In this document: one piece after another, positions 34,856 through 47,911 of the stretch
How the letters are laid out: each line of letters starts with the position of its first letter
Numbering within the stretch: the stretch's first letter is position 1
NCBI RefSeq assembly: GCF_010093535.1
Contig: NW_022985162.1
Location: 568,402 to 632,401, forward strand
DNA from: Lindgomyces ingoldianus
Lineage: Eukaryota; Ascomycota; Dothideomycetes; Pleosporales; Lindgomycetaceae
Direction of reading: 5' to 3'
Length of the DNA: 64,000 nt
Translations under genes and position numbers: made by a program
The notes under the pieces: generated by a model
Databases searched by the model: none
What the model saw: only the letters and a program-made list of their open reading frames with translations
What the model was told of the DNA's origin: nothing

Positions 34856-35865
34856 TTAGCACGTACTGACAGCGGGACCAGGTACGGTATAGTTGCTGAA
34901 GTTGTTGTAGATGTTCGCTGTGTAGCCTGGGTCCGTTACTTTCACGTGACCTGGGATCTTGACACCGCTGAACGTCTTCGAACCGCTACCGGTGACCTTT
35001 AATTGCCCACATGAAATATAGAATTGCGGTATACCGCCGGGGTAGGGATTGTGGATAGCCAACTGCTCAATTCGAAGGAGGTAGTCTCCTGGGGCAACGC
35101 AAGATGGAATCGGGACGCTGTAGCTAAGCTCCAAGTCCCAGGTACCTCCAGGAAAGATTGGCCCAATTTCCTTGATCTTGAACCAGTTAGTGCTCCCGTC
35201 TGCCTTAGTTGCGTCGTCAACCTTGGTCATGTAACTGGAGATCATTAGCCACCTTGTCCAACCACGAATCTGGGTTGCTTACAAAGAGACAGGTCCTTGA
35301 TGGTAGACAGCTGTGTCTGCTGTAAACGTGACGGATGAACCTGCAGCAACTGATACTGTAGTCGTGCCATCGCTTGAGCCTCCACCGACATTGCACCGGA
35401 GATCGTTCGAGGCCAGATCGGTTACGGGGGAGTTGTAGTTGGTGTTCTTTCGGACGTTCTGATATGCCGAACCCTTGACCCCGTTTGCGGTCAGGTACTC
35501 GAAGATATCTAATTTACAACGTTAGTGTGTTAGTCCTGGAAGTATGGAAAGAAATCGATGTGAGAGTATCTAATCAAGAATTGAGATACTGGAAAGGGCG
35601 GGATTTATATCATGGCGGTGCAGTCCAGACCGTTACATATTGCAGAGAGTCAACCAGGTCCTAATATCCTATTCCTGAAACAAGAAGGGCACCAAAACGA
35701 TGTACTATTCTATCCAGATATACAAGGGTGTCCATCATATACACCAACATGTAAGGCTCAAGGTCATAGGGAGCATAGAGGGAAGAAAAGGAGGAACGTA
35801 CAATGGGCATTGGCGGTGTTCAAAAACGTAAGTGAAGCAAACGCAAAGGCAGTGAATGACTTCAT
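34856..35865 (-). CDS. AA9 lytic polysaccharide monooxygenase, secreted
   Basis: Copper enzyme (formerly GH61) that oxidatively cleaves cellulose or related polysaccharides outside the cell. Exons (minus): 35865..35802, 35508..35283, 35234..34856, giving 222 residues. The signal peptide [20 protein letters not shown] is followed directly by His21, the expected N-terminal copper-binding residue of the mature enzyme. The second copper His is in [18 protein letters not shown] and [10 protein letters not shown] supply the His and axial Tyr of the family, and [12 protein letters not shown] matches the early conserved Cys region. There is no cellulose-binding module; the protein ends shortly after PGP. 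Intron 1 (293 bp) is unusually long for the window and begins one base after the catalytic His codon. Whether it acts on cellulose or hemicellulose is not decidable here. Confidence 0.92.
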
Positions 35866-36930
35866 GATGGTGGAGATTCAGTATGCACAGTTGGCCAGCT
35901 CAGGTCTCCCGTCCTGCTACCTTGACCTTTATACCTCAACCCATCTAACCTCTATCTTGCCATAAATATATTAACCACCAGTATAAGCCTGATCCTCGAG
36001 TGACGGACAAATCTTGCCCATCTAGTCTCAGTCATTGTGTGAAGATGCGCCATCATGGGACAAGGCTCCCTTCATTACCAGGTTGAGCAAATACGTGACC
36101 TGGTTTGCTAGCGGGTTGCCGAAATTGCTGTGGACCTAAGGCTGCGCAAGCCGAATAGGAGGAAACCTAGGCGATTTTGCTCCAATGGAGTTTTCTTGCC
36201 CACCTAGATCCGGGCTATTCTATATTACCTGGCAAGTGACTTGTCATGCGTGTGGCAACCCGGGATGTCCATGTAGGCGCAGCCACGGGTTACATTCCAG
36301 GGTTCGATTTCAATTGGAGAGCCTATACGGGAGACGTCAAAGCTTAAATACGCCACTCACTCAGAGGGAGTGAAAAGCGGGGTTGAGATTCTATTGTTGT
36401 GTGGATGAGATCAAACGAGCGATGTTTGACGTTATGGAGTGCCTGTGAATAGATTAAAACGATATCGGAACCCGGGCCGTACGACAGGTTCGCTGCCTGA
36501 CATAAAGTATCTAGGCGAAGCGCACAAACATGAATAGTGAGCAGGCAGAACGAAAGCGCAAGCAATTCTATGCCGAGCTAATATACACTTCCCGGAAAAC
36601 GGCAAATAACTGTGATGCACCCCAGTATTCCGGTTTCCATGTTTCCGTATTTCATGTACTTTCTATGGAAGAAGCTTGAAGGCGAGTTCACTTTGAGAGT
36701 CACGAAGGTTTAGAGAGAAATTGGTGATGGGAGTCTTGGTGTTGAGGATCAGCAAGAGCCGCTTAGTCAGCTGGACGTTCGTTCCACCAAATATGTCGCG
36801 ATATCTCAAATTACAAGATTCCGTACTGACCTCGAGACTGAATTGCCTCTGAGCTCCCATGATCGCCGAAACGATCTTGAGCGAAAAAGACAACTTTCTG
36901 GAAAAGAATCCAAAACCGAAGATCTTCAAG

Positions 36931-36936
36931 CACGTG
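36931..36936. promoter_or_regulatory. CACGTG E-box upstream of cysA
   Basis: A CACGTG palindrome lies about 340 bp before the cysA start. In yeast the Cbf1 factor uses this core at sulfur-assimilation genes; extension to this gene is inference from one short match. Confidence 0.3.
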
Positions 36937-37033
36937 CTAAGGCGTGATATTACCACGTTTCAGTGGCAGCAGGTAAGAACACACGAAATGTGAATGCTAA
37001 GAGGGAGTATGTCAGCACAAGCTGGTGTGTTAA

Positions 37034-37040
37034 CCAATCA
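37034..37040 (+). promoter_or_regulatory. CCAATCA box upstream of cysA
   Basis: CCAATCA, the preferred form of the Hap/CBC complex site in fungi, lies about 230 bp before the cysA start codon. Support is motif only. Confidence 0.3.
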
Positions 37041-37269
37041 AAGTTGGCTAGCGTAAGCGTATTTATGGAAAACTCAGAATATGCTCATTTTATCAGAACG
37101 GCACTTGACGAAGGCCCGACCCAGAGTGCCTCACCTTAGGATTAGGAAACAACAAACGATATGTTAATAATGTGGAGAATCAATAGCGTCATCATGCTGT
37201 CTCTGTGTACCTCTACCCTCTCTCTCCTACAACGGTGTGACGGATCCAACGTCAACACAAACAGCGACT

Positions 37270-38970
37270 ATGAGCCTCCCCCGTAGACTGGTTGCTATTG
37301 CGCGACCTTCACTTCACCGACCACTGGGAACATTTACACCATTGCGCTCATCTTGGGCTATCCCATATGTAGGGGCCAGACGCCAGTCGAACCAGGCTTC
37401 CCGAAAGCTTCATCTGCAGGCCCCGCGCAAGGCTCAGTCTGCTGCAGTTCAGCCAGAGTTTAAGCCAGAGTCCCAAATTTACGAGTCTACAAATCCCGCG
37501 TTGTCCTTCCCTTGTCTCGACGCCGTTGAATCCCGATCCGCTTCACTCTCCCGCCGTTCTCTCTCCGGCCCAGAGCCTTCATACACTACTGGCAGCCACC
37601 TCAACTTCCACTCTAGACAGCCTCTGCTTCTTGACTGGGGTGGTATACTGCCCGAGTTTGACATTGCGTATGAGACATGGGGCATTCTGAATTTAGAGAG
37701 AAGCAATGCAATCCTACTACACACTGGCCTGTCGGCATCAAGCCATGCACACAGTACCGCAACAAATCCAAAGCCTGGGTGGTGGGAGAAATTCATCGGT
37801 TCTGGGAAGCCTCTTGATACGGATAAGTACTTCGTCATATGCACCAACGTCGTTGGGGGTTGCTATGGCTCTACAGGGCCTTCTTCCGTTGACCCAGGAA
37901 ACGGTGAGCGGTATGCAACGAGATTTCCGATACTCACCATGGAAGACATGGTTCGCGCCCAGTTCCGACTCCTAGATGGGCTCGGGATCGAGAAGCTTTA
38001 CGCAAGCGTCGGGTCTAGCATGGGTGGCATGCAAAGTCTTGCGGCTGGCGTTCTGTTCAATGAACGCGTCGGTCGCATCGTCAGCATCAGTGGGTGCGCG
38101 CGCAGCCATCCATATAGCATTGCCATGAGGCATACGCAGCGCCAAGGCAAGTCTCCGCCATTAGGGGGCTACCTCGGCTTTTACTGACCGCTCGTTTTAG
38201 TGCTTATGATGGACCCAAATTGGTCTCGGGGATTTTATTACGATCGGATACCTCCACACGGCGGCATGAAGCTAGCTCGTGAAATCGCAACCGTCACGTA
38301 CCGAAGCGGGCCGGAATGGGAGCAGCGTTTCGGGCGTCGTCGCGCGGATCCTTCGCGCCCCCCGGCCCTATGCCCGGATTTCCTCATTGAGACATATCTC
38401 GACCACGCAGGAGAGAAATGGTGTTTGGAGTACGACCCAAACAGTCTTCTGTACGTTTCCAAAGCTATGGATCTCTTCGATCTTGGACAAGAGCACCGCA
38501 GCCGTATCAACAAGTTACGCCAGGAGAATACTAGCAAACTGCAGGCTTTCATGGATGGTGAGGCCATTGAGACTAGCGCAAACGGCGACCTGTGCAATCT
38601 CACTCTTCCCGATCAGCCTTACGAAGAGATAGAGCAGCCTGCAGATGCGGCTGTCAATGGTGAGGCTGAGGCGGCTCTTGATCCTCGTCATCCGCCTCAA
38701 GATCTAGTAGCAGGATTGAAACCTCTCGCAAATACTCCAGCTCTAGTGCTCGGCGTCGCAAGCGACATCTTATTCCCCGCCTGGCAGCAACGTGAAATCG
38801 CGGAGACGCTTCAGCGTGCAGGGAATAAGGATGTGACGTATATTGAGTTGGGTGAGGAGAAGAGCCTGTTCGGGCATGATACGTTTCTCCTGGACCTGGA
38901 GAACGTTGGTGGCGCAGTGCAGAGTTTCCTCGAGCAAATGCCCTCTCATCATGATGCACATTCTGTGTAG
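37270..38970 (+). CDS. cysA: Serine O-acyltransferase (CysA/Cys2 type, MetX family)
   Basis: Alpha/beta-hydrolase acyltransferase of the homoserine O-acetyltransferase superfamily. Its long insert and mitochondrial-type leader match fungal CysA/Cys2, which activate L-serine (acetyl- or succinyl-CoA) for cysteine synthesis. Exons: 37270..38146 and 38201..38970, 548 residues; the intron has a GC donor (GCAAGT), CTGAC branch and TAG acceptor, joining RHTQRQ to VLMMDPNW in phase. The first 60 residues are Arg/Ser-rich and acid-free, a probable presequence. Motifs: [33 protein letters not shown] (nucleophile Ser), [26 protein letters not shown] (Asp), and [10 protein letters not shown] (His). The ATG at 37270 is the first in frame. 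Homoserine acetyltransferase (metE/MET2) is the main alternative; WWEKFIGSG and the [12 protein letters not shown] region favour CysA. Confidence 0.85.
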
Positions 38971-39451
38971 GACCGATTATTCTTTTCCAGTGTTCTGCAT
39001 TGCAAGGAGTTTGTGGGGCGCAAGTGAGGGGCTATCTATGGACATGCATATCACGCTCGCCAAATGAGGAAACGAGGCGTTCCGTGCACGGTGTGAGATT
39101 TTAATTCCGCGTTGGATGCAGCAGCTGGAGTATCAGGGGCCCATTTTTACTGGCTCGGGCAGCGATAAATACAGCTCCAAGAGGGCAGGTCTGAGATTGA
39201 AACCCGACTCCGACCGTGCGATGGCACATTCCCCGATCCCTCGCAGATCACCTTCCCCATGGCTGAGTTTCATGAATCTACCCGCGATCTGATTCGCACC
39301 CTTTATTGCCGCCAGGTGCAACTTCCCTTGGCAGATTCTACATAATATTCGACGGCGCTGCTCACTCTGTCCTGTGTCCTGGTCGCTCTCCGAAGCCTTC
39401 AACGCTTGTCCAACTGCACCCTTTGCCCCGGTGGCAGCAGCAACTGCCGTC
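38971..39451. other. Intergenic between cysA and the sugar transporter
   Basis: 480 bp in tandem orientation containing the cysA 3' UTR and the transporter promoter. No gene is seen. Confidence 0.5.
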
Positions 39452-41245
39452 ATGGCGCGCGAAAATGACCGACTTGACAAGACCGATGTCGAGGAGATCA
39501 CCGAAGTCACGTCTCACGACTCCTTCAGCAGCGAAACTAGCGACGCGAGCCGAACCCTATGGCAGAACATTAAGAAGTATCGCAAGGTTGTGGGATACAC
39601 ATTTGCCTTGACCTCTGCCATTCTGCTGTATGGCTATGACAATGTCGTCGTCGGCACCGTCTCTGGAATGCCTGGCTTCCAGTACGTTTTATGTTTCCCG
39701 TTTCGTCCCATTCCCTAATGCTTGACCTATGTTTATACTTAATCCTGTTGATCTTTGGGTTTTGCAACCTTCCCACAATTCCACTTCTGTATTCCAGGAC
39801 ATTCGTATACTGACGAAATCAGGAAAGACTTTGGCAGAAAACTCGACGACAAATGGATCCTCCCCTCTTCATGGCTTGCCCTCTGGAATGTTTCAAGCCC
39901 CATCGGCGCTATGTGTGGTTCACTGGCCGGAGGCTGGCTGCAAGATAGAATTGGTCGCCGCCTCGCGCTCGCCAGTTGCAGCCTCCTTTCCGCCGTCTCA
40001 GTCGCCATCATGTTTGTCTCGTATCTCCCAGCAGATATCGACGGTCGCCGTGGCTGTTTCTTTGCCGGGAAACTTTTCCAGGGTTTCTCAATCGGTGCAG
40101 TCATGGCAGCTACGCAAACATACATGTCGGAGATTCTGCCCCCCGTCTTGCGAGGCTCAGGCATGGCCTTCTTCCCCGTTTTCACGCTTCTCGGCCAATT
40201 GACCGGTGCGCTCGTCATCTTTGGTAGCCTCAACAAAGGCAAGGGCTACACGGTAGCTTTTGGTTCCCAATGGCCGTTCTCCTTCGTCCCAATCGTTGTA
40301 GCACTGTTCATTCCTGAATCCCCAGCCTACTATGTGCGCAAGAGGCAAATGGACAAAGCATTGAACAGCCAGGCCCGCCTTGACCCTCTAGGCGTTGACA
40401 CCAAAGCCAATGTCGAAAAGATTCGGAGGGACATCGAACACGAGGAGCAGCTCAACAAAGCTTCCTTCGCCGAGTGTTTCCACAAGCGCAACCTCCTCCG
40501 TACTTTCATCGTCATGTGGGCAAACTCACTGACTTCTATTTTTGGGCTTCCGCTGCTTGGGAAAGCCAGCTACTTTCTCCAGATCGTCGGTATGGGCGCG
40601 GACTCCAGTGTTTTATTCCTCATCCTTGGAATCGTTCTCGGATTAATAGCAAACGGAGTTAGTGTCTGGGCTATGTCACGAGTCGGGCGAAGACCACTCA
40701 TCAATATTTCCTTGTCCGTTGCCGCTGCCCTATGGCTATCTAACGGTATCGCCAATTGTTTCCACAGCGGTGCTGTTGTGTGGTAAGACCGCTGAAAGCT
40801 TGTATTCCTTGATGCAAAACTGACCGCACTGCGCAGGTGGACTGCTGTATCAATGATGCTTGTAATCATCGTCTGCGGTGTCGGCGTATGGCCAGCCTCC
40901 TTCGCCGTCGCAGCCGAAACCTCCTCTCTTCAACTGCGAGCCCAAACCCAGGGAATCGGCTGGTTTGTCTCTGCATTCACCAGCGCCGTCTCGGGCATCG
41001 TACTACCCTATGTTTTCAACCCAGATGCAGGCAACCTCCGCGGCAAAGTTGGCTTCACGTACGTCGGATCTTGTATTCTGGGTGTGGTGGTTAGTTGGTT
41101 CTTAATTCCTGAGATGAAGGGAAGGACGATCGGGGAGATCGATCGTATGTTCGAGTTGAAGATTCCTGCCCGGGCGTTTAAGAGCTGGAGGAACGATGGC
41201 GATGGCGAGAGCCAGGTACGGACTCCTCCGCAACCATGGGTCTGA
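39452..41245 (+). CDS. MFS sugar transporter (hexose/alpha-glucoside type)
   Basis: Plasma-membrane proton-sugar symporter of the major facilitator superfamily. Exons: 39452..39681, 39823..40782, 40837..41245, giving 532 residues. Intron 1 is 141 bp; an earlier CAG at 39794-39796 would break the frame, whereas the acceptor before 39823 restores SGMPGFQKDFG. Twelve hydrophobic segments are apparent. Sugar-porter signatures are present: YGYDNVVVGTVSGMPGF after helix 1, GWLQDRIGRRLALA (loop 2-3), PESPAYYVRKRQ after helix 6, SRVGRRPL (loop 8-9) and PEMKGRTIGEIDRMF after helix 12. The cytosolic N-terminus is acidic and Ser/Thr-rich. Maltose or other oligosaccharide specificity is suggested by the overall pattern only; no catabolic neighbour supports it. 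Confidence 0.9.
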
Positions 41246-42127
41246 GGCCTGAAATAGGATCGTACCCCCACTGACTCTAGCTTTCAATTGAGCGGTTTTT
41301 GGTTTTTGGTTTCTACGCGCCGCACATATTCATGAATGGACGCTAGAGGCTTTTTATGGATGGACGGATTCTCTTTTGGTTCGGGTTTCAAAATGCAGGT
41401 GCAGGTATGGAAGATCAGCACTGAGTATGGTTACTTTGACCATCTTTCTGTATATGATAGCTCCACACGGGAGAATATCTACGTATACCCGTATGTTTCA
41501 CGATTACATGTAAATACCTCGTTATCATAGCTTCATGGCTTCCTTGAACCATGAGAGTATACTTTAGATTTAGATCGTGATCCTGCAGATCACCTCCACC
41601 CCAAATCCTCTCACTAATTCGAGTCTTCTCTCGCGTATGGTCTCGGTTTATCATGCATCAGCGTCCACGAAAAGAAAATCTAAAATAATCCAAAACTGCA
41701 GCTGTGTGTGATGAGGAATAGAGACCGTGGCGGTTCTTTAACTGTAGAAGAAGTCTCAGAAACCCCGTTATGAAGACCTTGTATTTAGAGTTGTTCGAGA
41801 AACATTCACATCTTTAATAAGGGGAAGGGGGAAGGACCTAGAGATTTGCGTAAAGGTGGGAAGCTTCAAAATCATCTTTAGATTGTGCTTACCTTGAGGA
41901 TGTAAGTGACATGGACTGGAGAAGAGGCCAGAACAGGAGATCATAATTCGGAAGACGATGAAGTATATATGAGGATATTTTGAAGTTCACTATCGATATG
42001 ACTGAGATACCCTCTTGAAAGAGCCATGCGGTTATGAAATCATCCCACTAATATACACGCATCTTTTGCCTGTAAACGCCGGCCCCTTAGATGTACCCTT
42101 CCTATATATGCTCGCGCAGGCCCTCCA
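41246..42127. other. Intergenic, convergent 3' ends
   Basis: 880 bp between the transporter and Ku70 stop codons, AT-rich with short frames only. No gene or RNA is recognised. Confidence 0.5.
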
Positions 42128-44293
42128 TTAAAGTCCCTTCGATTCAAGATACTGCTGCACGCGCTCAATGAGCTCGATCTTCTTTCCTGCCACTGGCTGC
42201 TTTCGCGCCTTCAAAAACTCTTTCAACGCACCAACTGATTGCTATCATGATACTGTCAGTTTCAAGCTTCAATCAGGGACGCAAAGCATTTTTACAACAT
42301 ACCTTACTAATATTTCCGCGGTCACTAAGAGCCGCCATGTCCTCGTCCGTCATCCCGCCTCCGTTGCCATTCGCCTGTGGTTCTGTCTTTATTCGCTTCG
42401 ATGGTTTTGAGTCTTCGATGGGAGCTGATGAAGTAGCGGCACGCTTCTTTGGAGGGGCAGCAGAAGATTTCAGTTTACCTCGTGTTTGGCGCTTATGTTC
42501 TTCATCAAACTCTTGGCCGAACTGGGCGAGGTACCCGCGGGTTCGCTAGTAGGGATTGTTAATTTCATTTAATCAGATCGGCCGACTTATGGGGCACCAG
42601 GAGATAGGTGAATTAAATAGGGGAAAGAGCGTACTTTATCAATCTGTTTGTATTTGGGAATCGTCTTATCATCCGCTTTCTCGGGTACCTCTTCTTCCAG
42701 AGCCATAGCTTGGAGGATCCGGTAAAACCATTGCAAATCTGGGCTACGGTCAACAATGTACGGAACCAATGTTAAAAGACGCTTACCAGGATTAGGATAT
42801 TTTGAAGGGTTATAAACGCCTTTGGGGAGCTGCAACTGCTCGATAACCTTTCGCATAATGTCAGTCAGCTCTTCGGTTGTCTTGATGTTATCGGCCTGCT
42901 CGGGGCACTGCCTGATATCATCGACGAACGGAAGTGGGATGAGCCACAGCCCTGGAGGCATGATTTGTTCTCCGTCCTCATCATATTTCTCCTCTCCAGG
43001 AATGATGGCGGTAATGACAGGCGCCGCATTCCGGCGGGCGATAAACCAGGCGACTGCCATTTTCTTGCTGTTAATGAGTTTCTGCTGGAGGGCGGAGAAG
43101 ACTCTCGTGGAACCAACGTAGTCTGACTCGGACGGGTAGATGAAGGTCGCCTTTCCAGTATTGGCCCAAATTGGGAGTGATGAAATTGGCTTGAAACCAA
43201 TGATGCGTATGACCGGATCCCCAAAGCATTGTCGTATTTGTGTAAATTCTTCAGGAGTAAATGTAATGGTATCCCCTCCAAACTTGTATGCCTTTCGCAA
43301 CTCTGTCTTCTCAACGACGCGAGCAGTGTCGTCGGCCAGATGTGAGGTGGAGCTGGCGACGATTTGAACTTTCTCGCCCCCGACCCAGACGTAGCAGGAC
43401 TTCACGTGCTCCTGGCGCTTTATAATGATGAAACCCTTCACACCGATTCGTAAACCGGGTCCGATCTCGAAGGGAAGACTAAACAATGCCCTTCTCGGGG
43501 TTGCTTTCGAGTTGATGGATGAGATGAGTTGCTGTAGGAGGGATATGCCATCACCACTTTTGGCGACCTTGGTGGCAGAAGGCAAGGAAGCGGGCGCATC
43601 TGGGTCCGAGGGTGAGGAAGGGTAGACGAGGTCATCGTAGAATTTGGACCTGTCAAAACCGTGACCGGGTCTTGAGATGGGGAAGAGGTCAATGGTGCAT
43701 CCGAGGTCGTACAGGTCCCGAGCGCGTGTTATGGCTGTGTCTTTGTCCTGCTTGATCTTTGCGGGGTTGTCGTTGTCGGTCACGAGGAACAGCCGCCGCG
43801 ATGAGAAGTTGGGGGCTTTGGTCGTGAATATCTGGATCGCGCAGAACAGCACTGCTGCTATGCTGGTGGGCTCATCTGCTGGCCGGAGCAGCGCCGCCGC
43901 CTCTTCCTCGTTCTCGACCAGGCTCCTCAGCTGCTTGACGTCGTTTGCAGACGGCACGTCGAGGTCCGAGAGGAGATAGCAGTGCGGAAATGTGTTGTCG
44001 CCGTCTGCGAGATGCGTCTTCTCTGTTCCGAACAGGAGGATGCCCATCATGTCGGTCGGATTTGAGATGATGCGCTGTTGCATCAGCTGGTAGGCGCATT
44101 TAAGGGCGGCCGACGTGGGGGAGTCGCGGTCGGCCTTCTTGTCGTCTGAGGGGGGTGGCCGCTGTAGCATGCTCGGGCTGACATCGATGGCGAACAGCAC
44201 CGCATCCTTGATGGTCTTGTAGCTAGCATCGTCGACCTCCTCCTCTTCGCCCTCGTCGTCTCCGGGCCGGTTGTCGTGAGCTAGATCTGCCAT
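42128..44293 (-). CDS. KU70: Ku70, non-homologous end-joining subunit
   Basis: With Ku80 forms the ring that binds DNA double-strand ends, starting non-homologous end joining, and acts at telomeres. Exons (minus): 44293..42787, 42738..42635, 42545..42303, 42241..42128, giving 655 residues. The vWA-like domain begins near residue 28 ([18 protein letters not shown]), the beta-barrel follows ([20 protein letters not shown] and the [20 protein letters not shown] region), then the helical arm. The last exon encodes a C-terminal SAP domain ([17 protein letters not shown] and [13 protein letters not shown]). Intron 1 is 48 bp, free of stop codons and divisible by three, so unspliced reading retains it; removal restores [19 protein letters not shown]. 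An acidic stretch follows the start. The gene diverges from HEM15 over 345 bp. Confidence 0.95.
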
Positions 44294-44638
44294 TGCGTAT
44301 TGTATCGTCGTCGCGGCGAGCGTCGCGGTGGGTGTGGTGGTGAGTGACGGGGAAGACGAGGCGAGTCAGGCAGAAGCCCTGTCTGGCGAGGTCTTCGCGC
44401 GTCCCCCGCGCCCGGCCGCTCGCGACCTCACGTGCCTGGTGGCAGCTACTGGAAGTGCTCGTCGGCGACTCGGCTGGCGTCGCCTAATGTGAGATGCTCA
44501 ATGCTGTCATCAACCTGTGCGCCATTGGTTTCTTCTTTTCCCCCAGGCCCATTATTCACTTTAGAGGTCTGGCCTCTTTCACGGCTCTACCTCCATGACT
44601 TCGTGAAAGCCCTCCTTCCATCTGGCATCCCTTCTGAA
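44294..44638. promoter_or_regulatory. Divergent promoter KU70/HEM15
   Basis: 345 bp between opposite start codons. A CCAAT box on the minus strand (ATTGG at 44524-44528) lies about 110 bp from the HEM15 start; CCAAT-binding Hap complexes commonly regulate heme and respiratory genes in fungi, but this is motif evidence only. Confidence 0.45.
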
Positions 44639-45971
<1,333 letters not shown>

Positions 45972-46407
45972 TGGGAGCGAGGGCTGGATGAAAGAATGAA
46001 AATATGGAGTGGGCTGTACTAGATTATGTACATTATTGTACTTCACTTGCTGATTTGAAGAGCCACATGCTTCAAGCACTTGAGGAAAGTACTTGTCACG
46101 TGATTACCAATCTAACCATCTCGTTGCAAGGTTCAATTGTATCGGGAAAGATAGAAAACATCATACTCTGTCTGTATAAAGTGTTCAACAGTTGACTTGT
46201 ATTCTGAAAGCCATCAACAGTCGGGACGGAAGTGTTGAGATCGGGCTTTGGGGAAGCCGGGAGGTCAAAGTGTCCGAAGCTGGCCGGAAGCTCAACGCCA
46301 AATTGTTTTGCTTGAAAGCTGACCCAACGTCTCTCACCCTCTTCTCCCCGGCGTCTGCTCCATCTCCGCTCTCTTATCCCGTTCTTCTTCCCCGTTTCTT
46401 CGTCAAA
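45972..46407. promoter_or_regulatory. HEM15 3' flank and PDA1 promoter
   Basis: 436 bp with no gene. It contains TCACGTGA at 46096-46103 and a pyrimidine-rich stretch just before the PDA1 ATG. Confidence 0.5.
46096..46103. promoter_or_regulatory. TCACGTGA palindrome upstream of PDA1
   Basis: Perfect palindromic octamer about 305 bp before the PDA1 start, the same as found before CEG1 and ALG5. The regulatory role is inferred. Confidence 0.45.
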
Positions 46408-47911
46408 ATGCTCTCGCGGACAATTCGGAGGAGCATTGCGTCGCCGTTGAGGCGCAATGTCTTCGTTCCTGCAGCTCGACCTGCCTTCCGAACCGTCACC
46501 ACTGATGCGGCATCATCGCACGCGGACAAGGAGGCCGTTCCGAAGGTATAACACTCCCCTCTTGCTTGCAATTGGTGAGATTGGATGATTGACGGTGCGC
46601 AGGAGGATGACAAGCCCTTCGAAATCCGCCTCTCTGACGAGAGCTTCGAGACGTATGAGCTCGACCCGCCGCCATACACGCTCGACACCACCAAGGCCGA
46701 GCTGAAGCAGATGTACTACGACATGGTCGCTGTACGGTATGCGCTACCCTTTCCCCGATTGCCACACTGTCAAATAGGGTTCTGATATGTCCATTGTTAG
46801 GCGCATGGAGATGGCCGCCGACAGGCTCTACAAGGAGAAGAAGATCCGGGGCTTCTGCCACTTGTCCACCGGCCAGGAAGCCGTCGCTGTCGGCATCGAG
46901 CACGCCATCGAGAAGACGGACCACCTCATCACGGCATACCGCTGCCACGGCTTCGCCCTGATGCGCGGAGGTACCGTCAAGTCAATCATCGGGGAACTGC
47001 TCGGCCGGAGAGAGGGTATTGCGTATGGCAAGGGCGGGTCGATGCATATGTTCGCTCCCGGTTTCTATGGCGGCAACGGCATCGTCGGCGCCCAGGTCCC
47101 TGTTGGCGCCGGCATTGCCTTCGCAAACCACTACGAGAACAAGAACAGCGTCACACTTGCCCTGTACGGCGACGGCGCTTCGAACCAGGGACAAGTCTTT
47201 GAAGCCTTCAACATGGCTAAGCTGTGGAACTTGCCTATTATCTTTGGCTGCGAGAGTACGTATCCACCACACCAACCCCTTTCTCTCGTTGCTAATATGC
47301 TTCGCCAGACAACAAGTACGGAATGGGTACTGCCGCAAACCGTGCCGCTGCGCTCACCGACTACTACAAGCGTGGCCAATACATCCCTGGCCTCAAGATC
47401 AACGGCATGGATGTCCTCGCTGTGAAGGCTGCTGTCAAGTACGGCAAGGAATGGTGTGCTCAAGGCAAAGGTCCTCTCGTCTATGAATATGTCACATACC
47501 GCTACGGAGGCCACTCCATGTCTGATCCTGGCACTACCTACCGAGTAAGTCATCAGGCCGTTCCAGGCCTCTTTTTATCACTAATCTTGAAACCAGACTC
47601 GCGAAGAGATCCAGCGCATGCGCAGCACCAACGATCCTATTGCAGGATTAAAGCAGAAACTCCTTGATTGGGGCGTCGTCTCTGAAGACGAACTTAAGAC
47701 AATCGACAAGGAAGCCCGCTCCAACGTCGACGCTGAGGTCGCCGAAGCTGAGAAAATGCCCCCACCAGACCCAACCCCCAAGATTTTATTTGAGGACATC
47801 TACGTCCGCGGCTCGGAACCCGAGTTTCTGAGGGGGCGAATCCCGGAGGAGAACTTCTACTACCAAGAGGCGGATATTGCTGGTGAGCAGAAGCCTGTTA
47901 CCAGGACGTAG
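46408..47911 (+). CDS. PDA1: Pyruvate dehydrogenase E1 component alpha subunit
   Basis: Thiamine-pyrophosphate subunit of the mitochondrial pyruvate dehydrogenase complex (pyruvate to acetyl-CoA); works as alpha2beta2 with Pdb1. Exons: 46408..46545, 46603..46736, 46801..47255, 47309..47544, 47597..47911, giving 425 residues with all phases consistent. The matrix presequence [20 protein letters not shown] is Arg-rich and acid-free. The TPP motif GDGASNQGQ runs to ENNKYGMGT, split across intron 3. [15 protein letters not shown] and TAYRCHG line the active site. [16 protein letters not shown] holds the regulatory phosphorylation-loop serines; intron 4 falls directly after it. The length matches fungal orthologues. 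In-frame codons upstream of 46408 contain no better ATG. Confidence 0.97.

Larger units (their letters stand above)
35866..37269. other. Divergent intergenic region LPMO/cysA
   Basis: 1.4 kb between opposite start codons, so it contains both promoters. It includes CACGTG at 36931-36936 and CCAATCA at 37034-37040 on the cysA side. A 97-codon minus-strand frame at 36663-36956 has no recognisable domain. No further gene is supported. Confidence 0.5.

Noticed and set aside
35612..35965. 117-codon plus-strand frame across LPMO exon 1 and intron 1
   Set aside because: It is antisense to a well-supported signal-peptide exon and intron and has no domain.
36275..36330. GGTTCGATTTC resembling a tRNA T-loop
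   Set aside because: The last bases deviate from the B-box consensus and no cloverleaf can be drawn around it.
37237..37269. Upstream extension of the cysA frame
   Set aside because: The codon at 37237 is GTG; the first in-frame ATG is at 37270 and already begins a good presequence.
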